Counted from the first letter of the stretch, positions 12,078 through 21,128 are shown. The stretch is 64,000 nucleotides of DNA from Hyphomicrobiales bacterium (GCA_900466475.1 UBMI01000002.1:1-64000), one strand, 5' to 3'. Numbers and translations: made by a program. The notes: generated from the letters alone by a model not told the origin.

Positions 12078-12480
12078 AAGCCTCTACCACGACCCGCGCG
12101 CGACTGCCGGAAACGGGATTTGCTTCTCCGGTACGCCACGCGTTCACAAACCGCCGGGAGACGCATTGCCCTCCCGGGCATCAGAAAACCCCGGCTGCCG
12201 AATGGCCGAAGAGCCCGGAAATACTGGTTTCTGGAACGCTTCTGGCCCCGCCAACCAAGGACGAAAGTTGGCGCGTCTCTTAGCGAGTTTGGCAAGGGGT
12301 GGCAAGGGCGGGGAAAGGGTGAAATGGAGACGGCGGGAGTTCGCCGGAAACGACCCGCGCCGCCCACGCAAAACATCCCTTTCGCTATATCCGTCAAACC
12401 GGAACACGAAGGCGATTGAACTTAGTGGTCGGAAATGCGTTTAAACAGCAATAGATACGTCAAGAAAGCTGGTGAGCAGA
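12078..12480. other. divergent intergenic region between lysC and the BA14K gene
   Basis: About 400 bases with two divergent promoters expected. Long reading frames exist on both strands but have arginine/proline-rich, unrecognisable products and no ribosome sites. A TTGAAC hexamer at about 12415-12420 lies 17 bases from GTTTAA, a weak candidate promoter for the rightward gene. I see no gene or structured RNA. Confidence 0.4.
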
Positions 12481-12966
12481 ATGAGAAGATTAGCGATAAT
12501 TGCACTGTCGATAGCAACCGCATTCTCCGGAATGCCCGCTTGGGCGGGGCCGGCCTATACGGCAAACCCTGTCCAGTCGGCAGTGCAACCCCAAGCCGCC
12601 GGCGACCAGGCCGAGCTTCTTCAGGTGGGCTGCAACAACTTCACGAAATGCCCTCGTTATAATCAAGGTTGGGGCCGCAATTACCGCTATTCGGACCGTT
12701 ATCGTTATGATCGGGGATGGGATAGGGACCGCCGCTATTATGGCGACCGCTACTACCGCGACCGGTATTATCGGCACCATGACAATACCGGCGCCATTAT
12801 CGGGGGCCTGGCCGCCGGCGCAATCATCGGTGGCATTATAGCCTCGCAGCCGCGCGTGCAGACGGGCAATTCCCATGCCGATTACTGCTACAGCCGTTAT
12901 CGCTCATACCGCGCGTATGACAACACCTACCAGCCCACATACGGCCCGCGCCGTCAGTGCCGCTGA
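12481..12966 (+). CDS. BA14K family secreted protein
   Basis: A 161-residue exported or surface protein. A signal peptide ends near AWAG at about residue 20, a Tyr/Arg/Asp-rich stretch follows (about 60-100), then one glycine/isoleucine-rich hydrophobic segment (about 103-120) of the two-glycine-helix type, and the C-terminal BA14K signature: DYC, RYRSY, TY and a final cysteine. The family is named after a Brucella lectin-like immunoreactive antigen; the biochemical role is unknown. I chose the ATG at 12481 with GGTGAG upstream over a GTG three codons earlier. A strong terminator follows, so it is monocistronic. Confidence 0.8.
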   Translation: MRRLAIIALSIATAFSGMPAWAGPAYTANPVQSAVQPQAAGDQAELLQVGCNNFTKCPRYNQGWGRNYRYSDRYRYDRGWDRDRRYYGDRYYRDRYYRHHDNTGAIIGGLAAGAIIGGIIASQPRVQTGNSHADYCYSRYRSYRAYDNTYQPTYGPRRQCR

Positions 12967-12987
12967 ACCGGCATGACCTTTGATACG

Positions 12988-13013
12988 AACCCCGCGAAGA
13001 CGCGGGGTTTTTT
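12988..13013 (+). terminator. terminator of the BA14K gene
   Basis: AACCCCGCG (12988-12996) pairs with CGCGGGGTT (13001-13009) around an AAGA loop and runs into six Ts. A textbook intrinsic terminator 22 bases after the stop codon. Confidence 0.9.
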
Positions 13014-13133
13014 AATGTCTTGAGGCTCGCTCGTTCTTTTAAGGTCTATCCCAAGTTTCCGCTGCAGCCTGAGCGCCCTTGACTTATCGTCTCGATCATC
13101 CGACTTCACTGACAGGACATGAAGGAGCGGCAG

Positions 13134-13880
13134 ATGAACGAAGCGGCCAAAACAACAATCGACCAGAGCGAAGTCGATCGCTTTTCCGCCATGGCTGCCG
13201 AGTGGTGGAGCCCGACCGGCAAGTTCAAGCCGCTGCACAAGTTCAATCCTGTTCGCCTGGCCTATATTCGCGACAGGGCAGCGGAGAATTTTTCACGCAA
13301 TCCGAAGAGTGCCAAACCGCTTGAGGGCCTGCGCGTGCTCGATATCGGCTGTGGCGGCGGCCTTCTGTCGGAGCCGGTTGCCCGCATGGGGGCCGAAGTA
13401 GTCGGCGCGGACCCCTCCGAAAAAAACATCGGCATCGCTTCAACCCATGCCAAGGCATCGGGTGTTACGGTCGACTATCGGGCCGTCACCGCAGAGCAGC
13501 TCGCCGAGGCCGGTGAGGCCTTCGATATCGTGCTCAACATGGAAGTGGTGGAGCATGTGGCTGATGTCGAGCTTTTCATGAATACCTGCGCCGGCATGGT
13601 CCGGCCGGGCGGCCTGATGTTCGTCGCCACCATCAACCGCACCATGAAGGCGGCCGCGCTTGCCATTTTTGCCGCCGAAAATGTCCTGCGCTGGCTGCCG
13701 CGCGGCACGCATCAATATGAAAAGCTGGTGCGCCCCGAAGAGCTGGAAAAACCGCTCGTCGCAAACGGCCTCGAAATCATCGACCGCACAGGCGTCTTCT
13801 TCAATCCGCTGGCAAACCAGTGGAAACTGTCGAAGGACATGGATGTGAACTACATGCTGCTGGCAAAGCGGCCGGCTTGA
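13134..13880 (+). CDS. ubiG: ubiquinone biosynthesis O-methyltransferase
   Basis: SAM-dependent enzyme that performs both O-methylations in ubiquinone synthesis (2-polyprenyl-6-hydroxyphenol and 3-demethylubiquinone). The 248-residue product has the glycine-rich SAM loop VLDIGCGGG at about 65-73 and the class I methyltransferase fold; it starts with the alphaproteobacterial [11 protein letters not shown]-type segment that marks UbiG. The ATG at 13134 has GGAG seven bases upstream; an ATG five codons earlier lacks one. Its 3' end faces the DUF3291 gene with only 10 bases between. Confidence 0.94.
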   Translation: MNEAAKTTIDQSEVDRFSAMAAEWWSPTGKFKPLHKFNPVRLAYIRDRAAENFSRNPKSAKPLEGLRVLDIGCGGGLLSEPVARMGAEVVGADPSEKNIGIASTHAKASGVTVDYRAVTAEQLAEAGEAFDIVLNMEVVEHVADVELFMNTCAGMVRPGGLMFVATINRTMKAAALAIFAAENVLRWLPRGTHQYEKLVRPEELEKPLVANGLEIIDRTGVFFNPLANQWKLSKDMDVNYMLLAKRPA

Positions 13881-13890
13881 TCGCGACGGT

Positions 13891-14469
13891 CTAGACCTTC
13901 AAAGTTTGGACGAAAGCGAGCAGATCCTTCTGCGTCTCGGCATTGCGCGCGGCAATCTCTTTAACGTGGTCGCGATCGATCACAATTTCCGCCCCGTCAG
14001 GCCCATAGGGCTGTTTGAAGTTGAAGGCCTTCGGGCTTGCGCCGTGGTCGGCAAGATATTCGAGACGCTCCACGCCTTCCTGCCAGTCCGGCCGATGATA
14101 GGCTGAAACCCACCAGAGGACGAGCGGCGGCCAAGTCTGCTTCACATTCCAGTTGCGGGCATGTTTCAGGGCGTCGGCATGAACACCATTATAGGTGAAA
14201 GCCAGCAGAGACTCGATATCGGCCCATAATGACAGGGAAGATGGCGCGGAGGTGAAACCGCTGCCCTCGATGTAACGCGGAAAAACCTGCGGCCCCCAGC
14301 TTCTGGGGCCGGGATATCCGGGATAGCCTGAGCGGCCAATGAAGCCGCACGCCCGGGCGGCAGCTTCAAAATTCGGAGGTTCACGAAGAACGAAGCCTTC
14401 GACGGCCCGGCTGTCAGAAGGTGCGACATGCAGGCCGAAATTATAGAAGGCCAGCCGCGCAGTCTCCAT
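13891..14469 (-). CDS. DUF3291 domain-containing protein
   Basis: A soluble 192-residue protein with no signal peptide. The sequence is of the DUF3291 type: an ARLAFYNFG-like opening, a conserved FxYxGxHxxAL-like segment near residue 95-105 and a tryptophan-rich centre. The fold is probably of the dimeric alpha/beta-barrel (antibiotic-monooxygenase-like) kind, but no activity is known. It is the last gene of the leftward set comF-grxC-nitrilase-DUF1178, starting one base after the DUF1178 stop, so it is surely co-transcribed. Confidence 0.75.
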   Translation of the reverse strand: METARLAFYNFGLHVAPSDSRAVEGFVLREPPNFEAAARACGFIGRSGYPGYPGPRSWGPQVFPRYIEGSGFTSAPSSLSLWADIESLLAFTYNGVHADALKHARNWNVKQTWPPLVLWWVSAYHRPDWQEGVERLEYLADHGASPKAFNFKQPYGPDGAEIVIDRDHVKEIAARNAETQKDLLAFVQTLKV

Positions 14470-14470
14470 A

Positions 14471-14899
14471 TCAGTTCACGTCTTCAGGCAGGATCGGCAG
14501 GGCAGCAATCTCGATACCCTCTTCCACCAGCGACTGCGCTTCATCGGGTGTCGCCTGGCCGATAATGCCGCGAGCATCCGCCTCGCCGTAATGGATCTTG
14601 CGGGCCTCTTCGGGAAAACGCGTCCCGACATCCTCCGAATTCGCCTTGACCGCTGCAACCGCTTCCTTGAGCTTCAGGAAGGCTTCGCGGCGAGCCACGT
14701 CCATGGCAACGGACTGTATCTCGTCCTTCTTGCGTGCAGTCGAAACCGACGGCGCCATCAGCGATTTCGAGATGGAGGCGGAATTGCAGACGGGACAGGT
14801 CAGAAACCCGCTTGCGACCTGCCGGTCGAAATCGGCGCTTTCTGAAAACCAGCCTTCGAACTCATGGGCATTCTCACAAATGAGGGAATAGCGGATCAA
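14471..14899 (-). CDS. DUF1178 family protein
   Basis: A 142-residue protein of the DUF1178 family, common in alpha- and betaproteobacteria. The N-terminus carries a cysteine followed by a conserved HEFEGWF segment, and a CPVC pair lies at about residues 36-39, together suggesting a small zinc-ribbon-like site. No function is established. The ATG overlaps the stop of the carbon-nitrogen hydrolase in an ATGA, so the two are translationally coupled; that pairing recurs in related genomes as I recall it. Confidence 0.8.
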   Translation of the reverse strand: MIRYSLICENAHEFEGWFSESADFDRQVASGFLTCPVCNSASISKSLMAPSVSTARKKDEIQSVAMDVARREAFLKLKEAVAAVKANSEDVGTRFPEEARKIHYGEADARGIIGQATPDEAQSLVEEGIEIAALPILPEDVN

Positions 14900-15753
14900 G
14901 CTGCGACGCCTCCCGAGATTCCCCCCGCAATCCTCTCGATGGAAAACTCCCGTCCGTTCTTAAGGTTTGGAATCTTGTCATGCGCGACCTTCACAGCCGC
15001 CGGATCGATCTCTGCCAAAATGACGGCCTCGCCAGTCGGACCGCCCGCCGCGAGCACCTTGCCCCAGGGGTCGATGATCATGGAATGACCGAATGTCTCC
15101 CGACCGTCCTCGTGCAGGCCTGCCTGAGCTGCGGCGATGACGAAGACGCCGTTTTCGATGGCACGCGCCCGCAGCAGGATCTCCCAATGCGCCTCTCCGG
15201 TCTGCTTCGTAAAGGCGGCCGGAACGGTCATCACTTCGGCACCGGCAACCGCCTGCGCACGGAAAAGCTGCGGGAAACGCACGTCGTAGCAGATGGCGAA
15301 ACCCATCTCGGCAAAAGGCAAAGACAGAACGCGCGCTTCGGACCCCGGCCGGTAGGCTGCGCTTTCGCGCCAGCTCTCGCCGTTGTCGAGATCGACGTCG
15401 AACATATGGATCTTGTCGTACCGGTTAAGGATCTTCCCGTCAGGTCCGAAGAGGAAACCGCGATTGGCCATCTTGCCGTCATCGAGCGCAATCGCCGTCG
15501 AGCCGACATGCATGAAGATGCCGAGTTCAGCCGCAAGCGCCGAGCCGGTCTTGACGATGATGTCATTGCTCTCGTCGCGCAGCACTTCTTTTGCAGCAGC
15601 CCGGTTACGCTGCAGCATGCCGGTCATTTCCGGCGTTTGCACATAGGTGGCGCCCTGCGCGGCAGCTGCTCGGACGAGGCGCGCCATCGAAGCGGCATTC
15701 CGCTCCGGATCGACCCCGGAACACATCTGTATGGCGGCAGCCATGAAGCTCAT
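14896..15753 (-). CDS. carbon-nitrogen hydrolase, nitrilase/Nit2-like
   Basis: Cytosolic amidase of the nitrilase superfamily (285 residues). The Glu-Lys-Cys triad is visible: the glutamate in TPEMTG near residue 42, the lysine in YDKIHMFDVD near 115 and the cysteine in ICYDVRFP near 155. The sequence resembles the Nit1/Nit2 branch, which in characterised members removes deaminated glutathione or omega-amides of 2-oxo acids. Its place nine bases downstream of glutaredoxin grxC fits a glutathione-linked repair role, though that is inference. Confidence 0.88.
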   Translation of the reverse strand: MSFMAAAIQMCSGVDPERNAASMARLVRAAAAQGATYVQTPEMTGMLQRNRAAAKEVLRDESNDIIVKTGSALAAELGIFMHVGSTAIALDDGKMANRGFLFGPDGKILNRYDKIHMFDVDLDNGESWRESAAYRPGSEARVLSLPFAEMGFAICYDVRFPQLFRAQAVAGAEVMTVPAAFTKQTGEAHWEILLRARAIENGVFVIAAAQAGLHEDGRETFGHSMIIDPWGKVLAAGGPTGEAVILAEIDPAAVKVAHDKIPNLKNGREFSIERIAGGISGGVAA

Positions 15754-15762
15754 CGCTCTTCC

Positions 15763-16020
15763 TCAGGCTGCCAGCAGCGGATCGAGCTTGCCTGCCCGAT
15801 CGAGCGCGTAGAGATCATCGCAACCGCCGACATGCGTGCTGCCGACGAAAATCTGCGGAAAGGTCGTGCGGCCGTTCGACTTGCCAAGCATTTCCTGGCG
15901 AAGCTCGGGCGAGAAGGTGGCGTCATGTTCGACATAGTCGACCCCCTTCTCTTCAAGAAGAGATTTGGCGCGTGCACAATAGCCGCAGAATTGGCGCGTA
16001 TAGATGGTAACGGGTACCAT
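15763..16020 (-). CDS. grxC: glutaredoxin 3
   Basis: Small glutathione-dependent disulfide oxidoreductase (85 residues). The active site is C12-G-Y-C15, followed by the TFPQIFVG cis-proline loop and the GGCDDL glutathione-binding segment, all standard for class I monothiol/dithiol glutaredoxins of the GrxC type. I start at 16020, where GGAGA stands five bases before the ATG; a longer frame overlaps comF and has no homologous sequence. It lies between comF and the nitrilase-like gene in a tight leftward operon. Confidence 0.95.
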   Translation of the reverse strand: MVPVTIYTRQFCGYCARAKSLLEEKGVDYVEHDATFSPELRQEMLGKSNGRTTFPQIFVGSTHVGGCDDLYALDRAGKLDPLLAA

Positions 16021-16052
16021 GAAGCTCTCCAGACAGTGCTGTTTTCTTTCTG

Positions 16053-16814
16053 TCATATAGTTTCTGCGATAGCCCTTGCAAAGGTCAAAACCGTTATATC
16101 GGAGGCCCCCGCCTTGCGCAGCGCGCGCGTTGCCGCACCAACTGTCGCTCCTGTCGTAAAGACGTCGTCGACAAGCACGATGCGTTTTCCGAAGACATCG
16201 CTTTCCCTGCCCGCGGCAACTGCAAAAGCGCCACGGACATTGTCTTCGCGCGCCCGCAAACCAAGGCCGACCTGCTGGCTGGTCCGCTTCACACGCAGGA
16301 GCGTTGCCGGCAATAGCGGCTTTCCGGCAAGCCCCGCCAAATGTCGGGCAAGCTCTGCGGCCTGGTTGAATTTGCGCGAGACCATGCGGGTGCGATGGAG
16401 GGGAACCGGAATGATGGCGTCGCAGCGTTCGACCATGCCGTCCGAGGCGCGCAGCATCCAGGCGGCCATCATCGGTGCGAGATCCGTACGATCGCGGTAT
16501 TTCAGACCATGGACCAAGGTTCGAACGGCGTGATCGAGGGTGGCTGCTGAACGCAGTCGATCGAAGGGAGGTGGATTGGCGATCGCTTCGGCACTCAGGA
16601 TGCCGGCGCCGAGATCATGAGAAAAGGGAAGGCCGAGCACCTCGCAATAAGGGCGCTCGATGAAGCGGACTTCGGACCAGCATTTGGCACAGAGCCCGCG
16701 GTGACCGCCTGTCGAAACACCACAAGCCGCGCAGGCCGGCGGATAGACAAGATCGGCAAGCATCGAAAACGGCTGCAGAAACTGCGCCCATATCCGCACT
16801 GCCTCACTTTTCAT
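16053..16814 (-). CDS. ComF family phosphoribosyltransferase-like protein
   Basis: Homologue of ComF/GntX, a protein linked to DNA uptake or use of extracellular DNA in some bacteria; its exact role here is unknown. The 253-residue form has an N-terminal double zinc ribbon (CAACG and GLCAKCW pairs at about 25-50) and a C-terminal PRTase fold with the PRPP motif VLVDDVFTTGAT near 215-226. I start at 16814 with GGGGA upstream; an ATG five codons earlier is possible, while the frame further upstream is not family-like. First gene of the comF-grxC-nitrilase-DUF1178-DUF3291 operon. Confidence 0.88.
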   Translation of the reverse strand: MKSEAVRIWAQFLQPFSMLADLVYPPACAACGVSTGGHRGLCAKCWSEVRFIERPYCEVLGLPFSHDLGAGILSAEAIANPPPFDRLRSAATLDHAVRTLVHGLKYRDRTDLAPMMAAWMLRASDGMVERCDAIIPVPLHRTRMVSRKFNQAAELARHLAGLAGKPLLPATLLRVKRTSQQVGLGLRAREDNVRGAFAVAAGRESDVFGKRIVLVDDVFTTGATVGAATRALRKAGASDITVLTFARAIAETI

Positions 16815-16996
16815 CCCGATCGTCCCCATATGAGGCAGACTAAAGCATGTCGCACAAAAGTGTGTAGCGGTTTTGCGAGAGTGACATGCGTAAAAACGAA
16901 GACCCAAAGTGTGGCAGGCTGATCTGAAGGGCCGCGAGACGCGTTGGCGCGTCGCGCCAGAGGAAAATCGCCTTGCCGCCTGCCGGACGGGGGAAT

Positions 16997-17893
16997 ATGG
17001 ACATCGCCATGGATATCATCTTCGACAAGGCGCAGATCGCCGCAAACCGTCGGCGCGCACTCTCAAATAACGACCCGAAAGCAGGCTTCCTGCTCGATAT
17101 CGCCGCCGAGGAACTGGCAGAGCGCCTCGCCGTCGTGGAGCGCAGCTTCGAACATGCGGTAGAACTGCACGGCACGACGGGTGCGGCCGCCCATGCGGCG
17201 ATCGCGACCGGCAAGGTCGGCAGCCTCACCCGCGTGGAAAGCGACATTCGCTACGTCGCGCCCGGTGAATCTTTTCTCGAAGCACCGCTCGAAGACGTGC
17301 CGCTCGCGCCCCAATCAGCCAATCTGGTGATTGCACCACTCAACCTGCACCTGACCAACGACACACCCGGTGTCTTCATCCAGATTCGCCGCGCGTTGAA
17401 ACCGGACGGCTTGTTCCTGGCCGCCATTCCTGGCGCCGGCACGCTGCAGGAACTGCGCGAGGTGCTGCTCGCAACCGAAATCGAGATGACCGGTGGGGCA
17501 AGCCCACGCGTCATCCCCTTCGCCGATGTGCGCGATGTCGGCGGTTTGCTGCAGCGAGCAGGCTTTGCGCTGCCCGTCATCGATGCGGAGAATTACACTG
17601 TCCGCTATGATTCACTGTTTCCGCTGATGCGTGACCTGAAAGCGATGGGCATGACGAATCCGTTGTCTGCTCGCAGCCGCAAGCCGCTGACGCGTGCCTT
17701 CTTCCTGCGCGCAGCGGAAATCTACGCCGAGCGCTATTCAGACCCGGACGGCCGTATCCGCGCAACATTTTCAGTAATCTATGTGTCTGGATGGGCACCG
17801 CATGAAAGTCAGCAGCAGCCCCTGAAGCCGGGATCGGCCAAGGCACGGCTTGCTGACGCATTGAAGGTGGAAGAGCAGAAACTGAGGCAGTGA
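16997..17893 (+). CDS. class I SAM-dependent methyltransferase, NDUFAF5/BioC-like
   Basis: A 298-residue methyltransferase divergent from comF. The N-terminal FDKAQIAANRRRA segment and the later NLVIAPLNLHLTND and RALKPDGLFLAAIPG blocks are characteristic of the alphaproteobacterial relatives of mitochondrial NDUFAF5, a complex I arginine hydroxylase/methyltransferase-like assembly factor. The first glycine-rich SAM loop is weak, as in that group. The ATG at 16997 follows GGGGGA closely; a second ATG at 17009 is equally possible. Substrate is unknown. Confidence 0.82.
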   Translation: MDIAMDIIFDKAQIAANRRRALSNNDPKAGFLLDIAAEELAERLAVVERSFEHAVELHGTTGAAAHAAIATGKVGSLTRVESDIRYVAPGESFLEAPLEDVPLAPQSANLVIAPLNLHLTNDTPGVFIQIRRALKPDGLFLAAIPGAGTLQELREVLLATEIEMTGGASPRVIPFADVRDVGGLLQRAGFALPVIDAENYTVRYDSLFPLMRDLKAMGMTNPLSARSRKPLTRAFFLRAAEIYAERYSDPDGRIRATFSVIYVSGWAPHESQQQPLKPGSAKARLADALKVEEQKLRQ

Positions 17894-17908
17894 GGCCTGA
17901 CGGATAGC

Positions 17909-18076
17909 TCAGTTGATCGTCAGGTTATTCTCGACGGTATTGAACACGCCGCGCAGGCCATCGGTGAACACACCCAGGCCTCCGATAAGGGCGACCGCCA
18001 TCAGCGCTGCGATCAATCCATATTCGATCGCCGTCGCACCGCTTCTGTCCGTCAGAAATTTCTTCAGCAAATCCAT
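17909..18076 (-). CDS. Flp family type IVb pilin
   Basis: A 55-residue pilin subunit. The N-terminal KFLTDRSG leader is followed by ATAIEYGLIA, which gives the expected prepilin cleavage after glycine 13 and the Glu-Tyr pair of Flp pilins, then one hydrophobic helix to about residue 36. The start codon at 18076 has AAGG about ten bases upstream. No tad/cpa secretion genes (cpaB-F, tadG) are in the window, so export would depend on genes elsewhere. It lies 69 bases downstream of an unknown membrane protein on the same strand. Confidence 0.85.
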   Translation of the reverse strand: MDLLKKFLTDRSGATAIEYGLIAALMAVALIGGLGVFTDGLRGVFNTVENNLTIN

Positions 18077-18145
18077 CAACCCAACCCTTTTGCGCCCAAG
18101 ACAGCAACGACATTCGCAAGCCCCGGCGACGGAAGCCTGATTTCC

Positions 18146-18484
18146 TCAGCAGCCGGCGCCGACACCGTAGCCCTGAACAACACAGACAGAGCCAGGCGTA
18201 TCCTGGAGCACGCTGCGGCGGATTGTATAGCGCTTGCCGTTCTCGCTCTTCGCGCCATTGTCCACCTTCGGAATGGAACCGGTGGTGATCGCGTCGAAAT
18301 CAGCCGGCGCGCTGGCAAGCACGCTCTTCTTGGAAGAATCCGCCAGCATAGGCGTCAGGATAAGGGTCAGCGCCACTACAGCGGTACCGAAGAGAAGGGC
18401 AATATTGAGCGCCCCCGTCCTGCGTGAAGCAGACGAAGAAGCGCGTTCCTTTTCGCGCACAGCTTTCCAGAAATCGTCGTCCAT
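18146..18484 (-). CDS. unknown single-pass membrane protein upstream of the Flp pilin
   Basis: A 112-residue protein I cannot assign to a family. A charged, serine-rich cytoplasmic N-terminus (1-22) is followed by one membrane segment (about 25-46) and a C-terminal periplasmic domain with the words ITTGSIP, common in rhizobial periplasmic proteins, and cysteines near the end (SVCVVQG and a C-terminal GC). Two or three cysteines suggest a disulfide. Its position directly upstream of the pilin gene suggests shared expression, and perhaps a role in pilus assembly, but nothing in the sequence proves that. Confidence 0.65.
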   Translation of the reverse strand: MDDDFWKAVREKERASSSASRRTGALNIALLFGTAVVALTLILTPMLADSSKKSVLASAPADFDAITTGSIPKVDNGAKSENGKRYTIRRSVLQDTPGSVCVVQGYGVGAGC

Positions 18485-18610
18485 GACGTCAAGCCCTTAA
18501 ATACACACACGCCAGTTGCTTGAGTGAGGCCGATCATTGCCAGAAGGTGCTAAATGATCGATTAATATCCACAGGCGAAATCGACGTTTCGTCCCAATAA
18601 TCAACAAAAG

Positions 18611-19024
18611 CTAAAGTAAATCCTGCAACACCGGAATGAGCGGTTCATCGGCCGGCGGCATCGGATAATCGCGCAGTGCCTGCGGGCGCACCCATTTGAT
18701 TGCCTGGCCCTCACGACCATGCGGAATGCCCTCGTAGCGGCGGCAGACGTAGAGTGGCATGAGCAGGTGGAACGTATCGTAGCTGTGGCTTGCGAAGGTC
18801 AGCGGCGCAAGACATGGCACCTTCGTCGAGATACCGAGCTCTTCGTTCAGTTCGCGCACCAGCGTTTCCTCGGGCGTCTCACCGGGTTCGACCTTGCCGC
18901 CTGGAAATTCCCACAGGCCGGCAAGCGACTTGCCTTCCGGACGCTGCGCCAGAAGGATCCGCCCATCCGCATCGATCAGCGCACAGGCTGCGACCAGGAG
19001 CAATTTCCTTCCGGCTTCGCTCAT
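18611..19024 (-). CDS. mutT: 8-oxo-dGTP diphosphatase MutT
   Basis: Hydrolyses 8-oxo-dGTP to the monophosphate and so prevents A:T to C:G mutations. The 137-residue product contains a complete Nudix box at 42-64 (GGKVEPGETPEET then REL and EELGI). The ATG at 19024 has GGAG seven bases upstream and overlaps the stop of the preceding acetyltransferase gene as ATGA; a frame eight codons longer is not needed. It is the last gene of the prsA-argJ-GNAT-mutT series, a familiar alphaproteobacterial order. Confidence 0.92.
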   Translation of the reverse strand: MSEAGRKLLLVAACALIDADGRILLAQRPEGKSLAGLWEFPGGKVEPGETPEETLVRELNEELGISTKVPCLAPLTFASHSYDTFHLLMPLYVCRRYEGIPHGREGQAIKWVRPQALRDYPMPPADEPLIPVLQDLL

Positions 19025-19797
19025 TCGCAACGCTCCCGCCAATAGCAATAGTGATAGGCATCACGGAAGCCGAGACGCTCGTAGAGAGCGATTGCCGGCG
19101 CATTGGAGAGTTTCACCTGCAGCCAGGCTGTACGGGCGCTGCGCATCCGCGCCCAGCGCAAAGCCGACGTCAGGATCTCGATACCAAGGCCCTTGCGGCG
19201 ATGGCTGTCGGCGACCGACAGCGACATGATGCCGGCGAGATCATTGTCCTGCACGCAGAGGACCGTTGCCAGCGAGCCTTGGATTGTATCCTCGATCATG
19301 AAGAGACCGGACGGCGGCTTGATTGCAGAAATGATCTCGGCAAGCGCTGGCTTCATCGAAGGTGATGCCTGGTCGACGGCGAGATTGGCATCGACGAACC
19401 GGCCAACATCATGTGTTGGAAGGTGATCGAGCGTATCGGGCAGATCGGCCTGCGAGAGATCGCAGACCATGACGGCCGTCTCATCGAAACGGTTCCAACC
19501 CTGCTCCTTGATCATGTCGATCAGAACAGGCGATGCAAGCGGTGTCTCGCGCAGCACGGCGGAGCGGCCATAGGCCTCGAATTTACGGCTTGCCTTCTCC
19601 AGCCTGATCTCGACGTCCCGATGGTCGGACGGATCGAGCGGCACGATGGAATTCAGGCGGTTGGAGGGATGGCCGGCGGTTAGGCGAACCTGCCAGCTTC
19701 CGTCATATTGCACGGAAGCGGCCGGCCAGGCGCGAAAGCCCACGGCCTCCAGCCGCCGGACCAGCGGCAGGTTCTGCTTCTGAAGGGATGCCTGCAT
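19021..19797 (-). CDS. GNAT family N-acetyltransferase
   Basis: A 258-residue acetyltransferase between argJ and mutT. The C-terminal half is a GNAT domain: the acetyl-CoA loop reads RRKGLGIEILTSAL near 200-213, followed by NAPAIALYERLGF near 232-244. The N-terminal half looks like a degenerate second GNAT copy. The substrate is not predictable. Start choice is uncertain: I use 19797, just after the argJ stop, with GGAG about 13 bases upstream; an ATG at 19827 would overlap argJ by some 20 bases. Confidence 0.8.
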   Translation of the reverse strand: MQASLQKQNLPLVRRLEAVGFRAWPAASVQYDGSWQVRLTAGHPSNRLNSIVPLDPSDHRDVEIRLEKASRKFEAYGRSAVLRETPLASPVLIDMIKEQGWNRFDETAVMVCDLSQADLPDTLDHLPTHDVGRFVDANLAVDQASPSMKPALAEIISAIKPPSGLFMIEDTIQGSLATVLCVQDNDLAGIMSLSVADSHRRKGLGIEILTSALRWARMRSARTAWLQVKLSNAPAIALYERLGFRDAYHYCYWRERCE

Positions 19798-19807
19798 CAA
19801 CGAACGA

Positions 19808-21049
19808 TCAGCTCCGGTAGTCGCCATTGATCGCAACATATTCCTTGGTGAGGTCGCAGGTCCAGACCGTGGCCTTGCCGGAGCCGAGGCCAATGTCGAC
19901 CTTCACAGGAATATCCTGCTTCTTCATGACAGCCGAGGCAGCATCCTCGGAATAGCTGGGGTCACGTTCACCATTGACTGCAACACGCACATCACCGAAC
20001 CAGATGGCGAGCCGGTCACGATCAGCCATTTCGCCGGCCTTGCCGACAGCCATGACGATCCGGCCCCAATTGGCATCTTCGCCGGCAGCCGCAGTCTTGA
20101 CCAGCGGCGAATTGGCGATGGAAAGGGCGATCGTCTTGGCGGCGGCATCGCTCTCGGCACCGGTCACGGTGATCTCGAGCATCTTCGTCGCCCCCTCGCC
20201 GTCGCGGGCAACCTGGATTGCGAGGTCCTTGAGAAGGTCGTTGAGCGCCGAACGGAATGCGCCGAGCTGCGGATCGTCCGCGCTCGTGATCCGAGCCTGT
20301 CCGTCGGTCGCTGCTGCACCTGTCGCAAACAGCATCAGCGTGTCCGAGGTCGAGGTGTCGCTATCAACCGTCATGGAATTGAAGCTCGGTTCGACGCCGG
20401 CAGACAAGAGCGACTGCAGGACGGAGGAATCGATCGCAGCATCCGTGACGACGAAGGAGAGCATGGTCGCCATGTCGGGCGCGATCATACCGGCTCCCTT
20501 GGCGATACCGTTGATCGTCACCTCGACACCGCCAATTTCAGCCGTGCGGGTCGCGACCTTCGGATAGGTGTCGGTGGTCATGATCGCCTTGGCGGCCTCG
20601 AACCAGAAATCGCCCGTCGCATCGGCGTGCATCTTGTCGAGCACACCGGCAAATTTGCTGGCGTCGAGCGGTTCGCCGATGACGCCGGTCGACGCAAGAA
20701 AGATTTCATTTTCGCGGCAGCCGACGGCGGCAGCGGCGGACTTTGCCGTGAGCTCGGTCGCGGCGCGGCCCTTCAGGCCGGTAAAGGCGTTGGCATTGCC
20801 GGAATTGACGACGACGGCGCGTGCCATCCCGTGCGGCAGGTTGGTCCGGCAGAAATCAACCGGAGCGGAAGGGCACTTCGACTTGGTGAAAACGCCGGCA
20901 ACGGCAGCCGGCGCATCAAAGACCATCATCAGCACATCCGTCCGGTTCTTGTACTTGATGCCGGCGGAAGCGGTCGCCATGCGCACGCCGCGAAGCGCGG
21001 GCAGCGAGGCAAAGGTTTTCGGGGCAAGCGGAGAAACGGTAGCGGACAT
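19808..21049 (-). CDS. argJ: bifunctional ornithine acetyltransferase/N-acetylglutamate synthase
   Basis: Transfers acetyl from N-acetylornithine to glutamate, recycling the acetyl group in arginine synthesis, and in bifunctional forms also makes N-acetylglutamate from acetyl-CoA. The 413-residue precursor contains the self-cleavage motif [14 protein letters not shown], with cleavage expected between A194 and T195 to give alpha and beta chains. The ATG at 21049 has AGG upstream; frames reaching further upstream are low-complexity. It lies 112 bases after prsA, with a stable hairpin between. The pathway also appears here as argH at 47 kb. Confidence 0.95.
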   Translation of the reverse strand: MSATVSPLAPKTFASLPALRGVRMATASAGIKYKNRTDVLMMVFDAPAAVAGVFTKSKCPSAPVDFCRTNLPHGMARAVVVNSGNANAFTGLKGRAATELTAKSAAAAVGCRENEIFLASTGVIGEPLDASKFAGVLDKMHADATGDFWFEAAKAIMTTDTYPKVATRTAEIGGVEVTINGIAKGAGMIAPDMATMLSFVVTDAAIDSSVLQSLLSAGVEPSFNSMTVDSDTSTSDTLMLFATGAAATDGQARITSADDPQLGAFRSALNDLLKDLAIQVARDGEGATKMLEITVTGAESDAAAKTIALSIANSPLVKTAAAGEDANWGRIVMAVGKAGEMADRDRLAIWFGDVRVAVNGERDPSYSEDAASAVMKKQDIPVKVDIGLGSGKATVWTCDLTKEYVAINGDYRS

Positions 21050-21128
21050 AGAATGAGACCTGCCAATATGCATTTCCAGGCGAAGTGGAAACCGGTCCGC
21101 CATCCGGAAATGCGACGATGATAGTGAA

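Noticed and set aside
12078-12480. Possible lysine riboswitch or attenuator upstream of lysC
   Set aside because: I looked for a long multi-helix leader with a T run or a lysine-rich leader peptide and found none.
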